10,506 nt of DNA, taken from NCBI GenBank assembly GCA_026770585.1, contig MU646792.1, positions 95,315 to 105,820 of the forward strand, in the 5' to 3' direction. This DNA is from Baffinella frigidus. Taxonomy: Eukaryota; Cryptophyceae; Cryptomonadales; Baffinellaceae. The notes under the pieces are model-generated. The model did no database searches. It had not been told where the DNA came from and saw only the letters and a list, made by a program, of their open reading frames with translations. Position numbers and translations under genes: made by a program. Positions within the stretch are counted from its first letter, which is position 1; each line of letters begins with the position of its first letter. Shown in pieces: positions 1-6,800 of the stretch.

Positions 1-104
1 AACCCGGAACCGTGTGCCGTGCCTGTGTCGGGCAACCCTGAACCCGGAACCGTGTGCCGTGTCTGTGTCGGGCAACCCTGAACCTGGAACCGTGTGCCGT
101 GCCT
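1..104. repeat. 40-bp tandem repeat, about 2.6 copies
   Basis: Units at 1-40, 41-80 and 81-104 differ by only one or two bases. Each unit ends or begins with a telomere-like aaccctgaacc core. The array runs off the left edge, so its full size is unknown. It lies downstream of exon 8 of the minus gene. Confidence 0.9.
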
Positions 105-127
105 CTCGTTGACAGAGATGGCACCTG

Positions 128-620
128 GCCTCCACGCTTGCAGGGCCGCACAGGTTCATCTCCGAACACGAATCAACATATTACTTTTCTGGCAACGAAT
201 ATCACTACGCGCATGCTTTGCTATTACGATTGTAGATTTCGGCTTAGCGCGGATTCCACTTCAAGTCGGGAGATCGATTTTTTTTTAAAATCGCATCGAT
301 TTTCACGTCCATCTAAATTTATATGCTATCTTACGCATGGATTTGATGACAAGATCGCGACCCCCGATGACACAAAACGAACCATTTCCACGTTTTTTCG
401 TTCCCCGATCTCCCGACGTGATCTCGAAAAAAATCGCGGTTACTAGGATAGGGCGCGACCTGGCGTGAGGTTGACGTTTGCTTGGGTGAGAATGTAGCAC
501 CAGAGGTTGTCCTCCGCCTCCACGCTTGCAGGACAGCACGGGTTCATCTCCAGAAACGAAAAAAAATATGGCTTTTCTGGCAACGAAAATTACTACACAA
601 ATGCTTTACTATCACTAGCC
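128..620. repeat. Tandem duplication of intron 8 segment
   Basis: The stretch from cctccacgcttgcagg at about 127 is repeated from 517, including ggttcatctcc and the ttttctggcaacgaa box. Together with the exon 8 3' half this makes a unit of about 390 bp (127-517) followed by a shorter one (518-755). The left unit contains an extra AT-rich segment of about 150 bp with a perfect 12-bp inverted repeat (265-276 and 406-417). No C-terminal exon was recognised here. Confidence 0.7.
443..517 (-). pseudogene. Partial copy of exon 8 (3' half plus donor)
   Basis: This 75-bp stretch matches 681-755 with about four mismatches. It carries the intron start, the donor CCAG|GTCGCG and the last 19 codons of exon 8, reading EDNLWCYILTQANVNLTPG against EDDLWRYILTQANVNLTPG. 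At 517 the match to the exon stops and gives way to sequence also present at about 128 and 518. It lacks the first half of the exon and cannot replace it by itself. Confidence 0.85.
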
Positions 621-674
621 AGACTCAATTGTGTAGTAAATATCGTTGCCAGAAAGAAACGTTTTTTTCGTTTC
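553..674. repeat. Foldback element with about 46-bp arms
   Basis: Arms 553-600 and 629-674 are near-perfect inverted repeats, both containing TCTGGCAACGA and its complement plus A/T runs, with a 28-bp spacer. Size and shape suit a MITE or a hairpin-forming insertion. The left arm's core also occurs singly at about 193-215. No clear target-site duplication is seen. Confidence 0.75.
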
Positions 675-697
675 CGCAGACTAGGGTAGGGCGCGAC

Positions 698-865
698 CTG
701 GCGTGAGGTTCACGTTTGCTTGGGTGAGAATGTAGCGCCAGAGGTCGTCCTCCGCGGCCCACGAGGACCCTTTGAGGAATCGTCGGAGGTCGATCATGAG
801 GAAGAGGCCCGCGGATGCTGGGACCCACTTGATGTTCACCTCCTTGAGCAGCCGGCATGCGTTTC
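698..865 (-). CDS. Exon 8 of ACC synthase-like gene
   Basis: Encodes NACRLLKEVNIKWVPASAGL and onward through FLMIDLRRFL and DDLWRYILTQANVNLTPG (residues 403-458), which is the family's NAGLFCWMDLR...LW..I..E..LNVSPG region. The acceptor is cgcag|G and the donor CCAG|GTCGCG; without splicing the frame stops six codons later. The expected next exon, carrying the HCxEPGWFRxCFA motif with the substrate-binding Arg, was not found in 1-697. Partial copies of both halves of this exon flank it. Confidence 0.88.
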
Positions 866-3800
866 CTGCGAGTTCATTCGGAGAGTTCAGGAGAGGTCAT
901 TGATTTCATGGGTGTCTGAATTGATTTTATGGGCGTCTGATCGACGACTTTCCACCCCCATCCACGCCAAGCTACCTTGGCGCGCCGCCGCTACAGTCAT
1001 GCACTCGCCGCGACTACACACACCACGCGGATGCTGGGACCCACTTGATGTTCACCTCCTTGAGCAGCCGGCACGCGTTTCCTGCCACCCAGGAGAGTTG
1101 ATTCGGAGAGTTGAGGAGGGTTCATCGACTTTATGGGTATCTGATTTGATTTCCACTCGGTGGGCTACGAGGGGTTCGTTGACCCCGGATTCCGGGGTGT
1201 TGCGTGACCAATTTGCGTCAGAAAATCCTCAAGTTGATTGTCTTCAGGTAAGTTGACGCTTGATTCAAGGTTCGTAGTCCACCGGTATGGGTATCTGATC
1301 AACTTGTCTCCACCTCCATCCGCACCAACCCACCTTGACGCGCCGCCACGACAGTCTTTCACGCGCCGCCACTATCCCTTAAGTGACCAGTAGGCTCATA
1401 CGCCCTACCGTAGGGCCCTAAGACCTGCCTAGGGCTTCCACGGGCGATTATTCGCCCGTTGGTCACTTAAGGGATACACAACACGCGGTTGACAGACGTG
1501 CACCGCATGTGCGGGGACGGGGAAAAGTCGATTTCCTTCACTCGCCGCCACTACCACACAGCGGGCTACGAAGGGATTTTCGGGCGCTGGGAGCCCGAGT
1601 TTTCGTGACCTCATCCGTAGGAACCCCCATATGTCCCTACGGGTTGCCTACCGTAGGGTCCTAGGTCTTATCGCCGCTACAGTCCGCACGACTTGAGAAA
1701 GGTACGGGCTGCAAGGAGGCACCATGCGGGTATCTAGGCCCTACGGGCACCTCAGGATGCAAGGTTATGAGGACAACAAAGTAGATTCACTTAGGCCTGG
1801 GGAAATGGGTTCAGAAGGAGGCACCAAGGGCGAGCGGTCCAAGTGGACTTTTGTATTACTCAAATCAAGGTTCACGTGCCTACCTAGGATCTATATCGGG
1901 AGTAATAAAGATGAAAGAAGAAGATCGCGTGTGTTCCAACCACGGGCGAAAAACACGAGAAACTCTTGTAGTCAATGCATCGAGAGCAAAGACGAAAGCA
2001 GCAGGTCCAAGTGGGCGCGCGGGAGGGGGGGGAGCGGTTCCGGCGAGGCCTCGCCTCGTTCAGGCTCATCTACGTTTGCATCACTCTCTAAGCCAAGAGT
2101 AATAAAAAAGTATCTCTAGGCTGCGAGTAATAACGAAGAAGACGGAGGTTCCGGGGAGGAAGATAGGGGGAGGAAGGTACGGTAGGACTCGGCGAGGAGG
2201 CGGCGGTGTGCCGCGTGGTACTTACCACCTGTTGCCAACCAGCGAGGCACGCGAGGGTCAGCCCAGGCACCCAGGAGGCTGTCACGGCCATCGCGCCACA
2301 GGGGCAACGTCAGGCAGAACCCCACGCCACCGCATAGCGGCATACGCCTCCCCCTGCTCGCTGCCGCGAGCCTCGACGGCACAGGGGAAATGTCAGGCAC
2401 ACGTAGCGGCACGCGCCGCCCCCTGCTTATGCCCTCTGTGTGCTTCTGCGTTGGGTGTGGGTGCGGGTAGGAGGGTAGGAGGGTAGGATGGGGAACTTGG
2501 ACCACAGCACTACATATACGTATCTTGCTGGCAGGAGCCTCGACGAGTCGAGGCTCGCACCGTGACGTGTGCCATCGATCCGCAAGGCCTGCTGTTTTGA
2601 AACTCGGCGGGCGAAATCGAAGAAGGGGGGGAGGGTTTGGCGGGAGGGAGCGTGTGGAGGAGTGTGGTTGGTTGCATGCGCACCGGAGAGGGTGTTGCGG
2701 AGCGGTGGTTTGTTTGTTTGTTTGTTTGTTTGTTTGTTTGTTTGTTTGTTTGTTTGTTTGTTTGTTTGTTTGTTTGTTTGTTTGTTTGTTTGTTTGTTTG
2801 TTTGTTAGTTTTTTGTTTTTTTTGCTTGTTTGTTTGTCTGTCTGTCTGTTCGTTTGTTTGTTGATTGTTTGATTTTTTTTTGTGTGTGTGTTTGTTTGTT
2901 TGTTTGTTTGTTTGTTTGTTTGTTTGTTTGTTTGTTTGTTTGTTTGTTTGTTTGTTTGTTTGTTTGTTTGTTTGGCTGCAAGGCACCTGAGAGGTCGGGG
3001 TGGGTGAGGAGAGCGCGGAGGGTGTGGAGGGTATCGGTCGAGGCTTCCTGCGTGTGAAGAAGGCTCCCAAACGCCTCCCCCACGCTCGCGTTCTCCCTGC
3101 CGAATTCCGCGACCCAAAATTTAGTCAACTTTTGACCCAAGATGTAGTCAACTTTTGGAAGAAAGCCTGGAAGGCACGTGCAGTCCCAACCGCCCTCTAT
3201 CAGCACCCTCGCTCCCAACCGAACAAGGTACACCACCTTGGCACTGTCATTTCGGAAGATCACTGATTCAGTTTTGCCCTTTGTTATAGGCTTTGGTTCG
3301 TGGTATGTTAGGGTGGGTATGCTATATTAGACATACAATCCATGCCTAAAATCGCATACACAGCGCAACTGAAACAGTGGTCTTCCGAAATTAACCCGCT
3401 CCGGGATCATCCCGCGCGCTCTCGGCGCCTGGGGCGTAAGATTTAGTCCCAGCACAAAACACATTTTATTTCGGAAGGAATCCATCTAACAAATTCCTGG
3501 TGAAAAACCAGGAATATTATTTTGAACCCCTAAAAGGGGGGAACGGCTCCACCGCCAAGCCAAATCCACGGTCGTGAAGAGATTGTCCTGCCCGTCCCAC
3601 GGGGGGGGGGGTCGTGACACCCTCTTGGTGAAGCTTGACGCTGCCGTGTTTGAAAGCTCGTTTCAATAAAGTGGGTTTCTCTCTGCGGGGCGGGGGGGGG
3701 GAGAGACGTGCAGAGGGACGTCTGGTGGGAGAGAGTGTTCGGTTGAAAATCAGTGTCAGGAAAATCTCCAAGTGGGGTAAAATCTCTGTGTTAGGAAAAT

Positions 3801-6800
3801 CTCCAAGTGGGGGGGGGTGAGACGTGAAGAGGACGCCGACCCTCCATCCAGCAATGCCAAAGTCCTTGGAGAAGCCCCAGACCACGTGCACGTGCGCCGG
3901 GAGGGGTTCGAAGAGCGAGGCGACCGGTGTGTATTTCGCACCCGCGCCCGCAGAGCGCGTCCCCCCTTCCTCCCCCCCTCCGCCCGAGGATGATTCTCCG
4001 CCAGATGATGGGGACGAGTCGCCGAAGAAGGACCCTGCGTACACCTCGTCTACTACCACCTGCGCGTGGTTTCGTGCTCGTTTCAATAAAGTGGCTTTCT
4101 CTTTTTCTCGCTGTCTGTCTGTCTGTCTGTCTCTGTCTCTGTCTCTGTCTCTGTCTCTGTCTCTGTCTCTGTCTCTGTCTCTGTCGTTGTCTCTCCGTCT
4201 CTCCGTCTCTCTGTCTCTCTCGACTACCACTTGCCCGCCACCCTTTGAGCTTTTCGTTGAAGTAGGTCGGGTTCGCAGCGTGGCTCCGTCGGAGCCACAG
4301 ACAGGCTCGCAGGCAGGCGCCGTTCCTAGTTTGCCACAAACATGCTTGTGCCAAAAACGCCGGATTAATATCTATACACACCCAGAAAGATGCAGAAACA
4401 TGGAGCGAGTGCGGCAAGGTGTGGGCGCTGGAGGAGTGAGGTGAGGCGCCTCCTCGCACGCACCCAACATACCGGACCGACACAACCTGGAGTCAACTCC
4501 CGTCTCAGTAAGTCAACGGCCTTGCTGAAACGGGAGTTGACACCAGGTTTTGCCTGTCCGGTCTCTCTCAGCGTTTGGCCGGTGCTGGGCCTGCAGGCGC
4601 CCGCACGTGCCCACTTGCAGGCGCCAGAAGGGGGGGTGATAGCCTAGCCCAACGATACCCGTGAGCGAGAATTCTCACGACATTGAGTGAAGTCTAGCTC
4701 TGCCTGAGTTTTATCCTGGCGTGTCCTAAAACACGTATTTAAGAGCAGTCATCCAGAACAAAAGGGCGAATCGTAAGCCTTCAGGACGAGCCAGAATAAA
4801 ACTCAGGGAGAGATAGGACATTCTCAGGCGCACAAAATTCTTAGAGGGGGCGCCCTCAGCCCTGAAAACCCGACGGAGGCGCCAGCAGGGGGAGCAACGG
4901 CCCAACCGAACGATGCCCGTGAACGAGTATTCTCACGCAAACGAGTGATATCCTTGCATGCACAGCCCTCAAAGACTATTTGCGTCACTCAACGCAAGGC
5001 TTACGGGCCTATCTAGGACCTGTATCGCGAGTAATAAATAATAAGAAGAAAAATAAGAAAAAATAATACGAAAAATAAGAGGCCGCGGGTCGCAGCCCAC
5101 TGGGGGCACCCGCCTAACCGGGGGGGGGGGGCAACCGCCAAACCAAACGATACCCTCAAGCGAGTATTCTCACGAAAACGATATCATATCGTACCAGGAG
5201 GAAGGACCTGGAGGCCTCGGGTAGCAGCCCACGCGATCGCCCCGCGCAGCGCATCCCCCCCGTAGCACCGCCCCGACGGGTTGTGCGGGTTCGTGAGGAG
5301 GAGCACGCGCGGAGGGGCGCCCTGGGAAAGGTTCTCGAGGTATGCTCGCTCCAGCACCTCGTTGCTCAGCAGCCTGCGTGGCCAGATTAGGGTTTAGGGT
5401 TTGGGGTTTGGGGTTTGGGGTTTGGGGTTTGAGGATGAGGGTTTAGAGATTAGGGTTTAGGGTTTAGGGTTTGGGGTTTGGGGTTCAGGGTTTAGGGTTT
5501 GTGGTTTAGGGAGAAGCGTGAGTCAAGCCCGCGGGAGAGCTCTCTCTCCCCCGCTCTCTTGCGGTACGGGGGGAGGACACCCACGAGTGAGGAAACGTGG
5601 ATCAGGCTCGTCGTCGTTCCGGGTCGCATTTGAGGAGGGGGGAGAGGGTTAGGGCCCAGGGTTTAGGGTTTAGGGTTTGGTTTAGGGCTTAGGGTTTGGG
5701 GTTTGGGGTTTGGGGTTTGGGGTTTGGGGTTTGGGGTTTGGGGTTTGGGGTTCAGGGTTTCGGGTTTCGGGTTTCGGGTTTCGGGTTTAGAGTTCGGGGT
5801 TTCGGGTTTAGGGTTCAGGGTTCAGGGTTTAGGGTTTAGGGTTTAGGGTTTAGGGTTTAGGGTTTAGGGTTTAGGGTTTGAGGTTTGAGAGTTTAGGGTT
5901 TGGGGTTTAGAGTTTAGGGTGTAGGGTTTGGGTTTGAGAGTTTAGGGTCTGGGGTTCAGGATTTAGGGTCCACGACGACAGTGCGAGAGATGGCTTGGGG
6001 CAACGCTCTGCCCGCCAGAACGATCCCACCAGGACTCTGGCGGGAGACGGGGCGAGAGGGGGTGATACGCGTCGATGTCGGCGATGTGCGCGTCGCCAGC
6101 GCCCCCGCTGGGCGAGGCATAGAAGGGCATTGGCACCGCCCCGATTCGCGGGTCCCGCAGATCCCCGTCAAACCCTGCTCGTGTGCGCGTCAGCACACGA
6201 CTTCTCTCCCACAGCCTTCGCACTTATCGAGCGCACGTCAGCGGTGGAGGTGGTCACGCTGGCGCCAGAGCACAGTGTCGGGGCATGGGATTCGGGAGAG
6301 GGGGAGGGGGGGGGAGGTGGGACCTGTGAAGTAGGGTGCAGGAATGAGGACGCCCTGGCCGCGGTCGCAGAGGACGAAAAAGAGCGCCGAGATCACGCCC
6401 GTCGCGCCGGCAGAGCAGTAGAGGTGCTGGGGCTCGACGGTTCGCTGGAAGTGCTCGCTCAGCATCGAGGCCACAGCGACCCTGAAATCGTACCCCCCCC
6501 GAGGATCGTCGTAACCGGTTGTTGTGATGCCGGATGGCCGGCTCTCCTGGAGAGACTTCTGCAGCAGCGAGAAGGACACCCTGCGCCAGGAGGAGAAGAG
6601 GTTCAGTGGCATATTGTTTCGAGACATGCGTCTGTGACCGAAACAATAGGAAGAGAAGAGGATTAGTGGCATATTGTTTCGGATGCATCCTAGCATGCAT
6701 CCTTGTCCCGCTTACCTGTTCTCGGAGATGGCGAGACAGATGTATCCCTCGGGCGAGCGCGTAACGTGGAACGCATCGCCGCTGATTAGGCACTTGATGT

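Larger units (their letters stand above)
4622..5190 (+). repeat. Three diverged tandem copies in intron 4
   Basis: A block with a G run, then aacgatacccgtgagcga-type sequence and gagtattctcacg occurs at about 4650-4680, 4905-4940 and 5140-5175, spaced roughly 250 and 235 bp. The last copy abuts the exon 4 donor, so the unit seems to derive from the start of intron 4. Confidence 0.75.

Noticed and set aside
1-104. FRV-like reading in the 40-bp repeat as the missing C-terminal exon
   Set aside because: The match is three residues in a tandem repeat and lacks the EPG and CFA context.
2178-2300. Extending exon 7 upstream through LLGAWADPRVPRWL
   Set aside because: It looked like the LLxD region at first, but exon 6 already supplies that region; using the aacag acceptor at 2229 gives exact family length.
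2707-2974. CRISPR array
   Set aside because: Tetranucleotide microsatellite with no spacer structure; the organism is eukaryotic.
2116-3117. Long minus-strand open frame rich in Asn-Lys-Gln-Thr
   Set aside because: It is the (CAAA)n microsatellite read through in frame; all other frames over it are open for the same reason. Only the short exon 6 and exon 7 segments in this area align to a family.
3493-3515. Bacterial-type terminator
   Set aside because: The hairpin is perfect but the gene is spliced and eukaryotic; it lies inside an intron.
3517-4230. Continuous 237-residue minus frame over exon 5
   Set aside because: Only 3824-4059 matches the enzyme; the upstream part is the Arg-Asp microsatellite and the downstream part breaks the family alignment that splicing restores.
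5388-5970. True chromosome end
   Set aside because: Unique sequence and exons of the same gene lie on both sides, and the repeat is heterogeneous, so it is interstitial.
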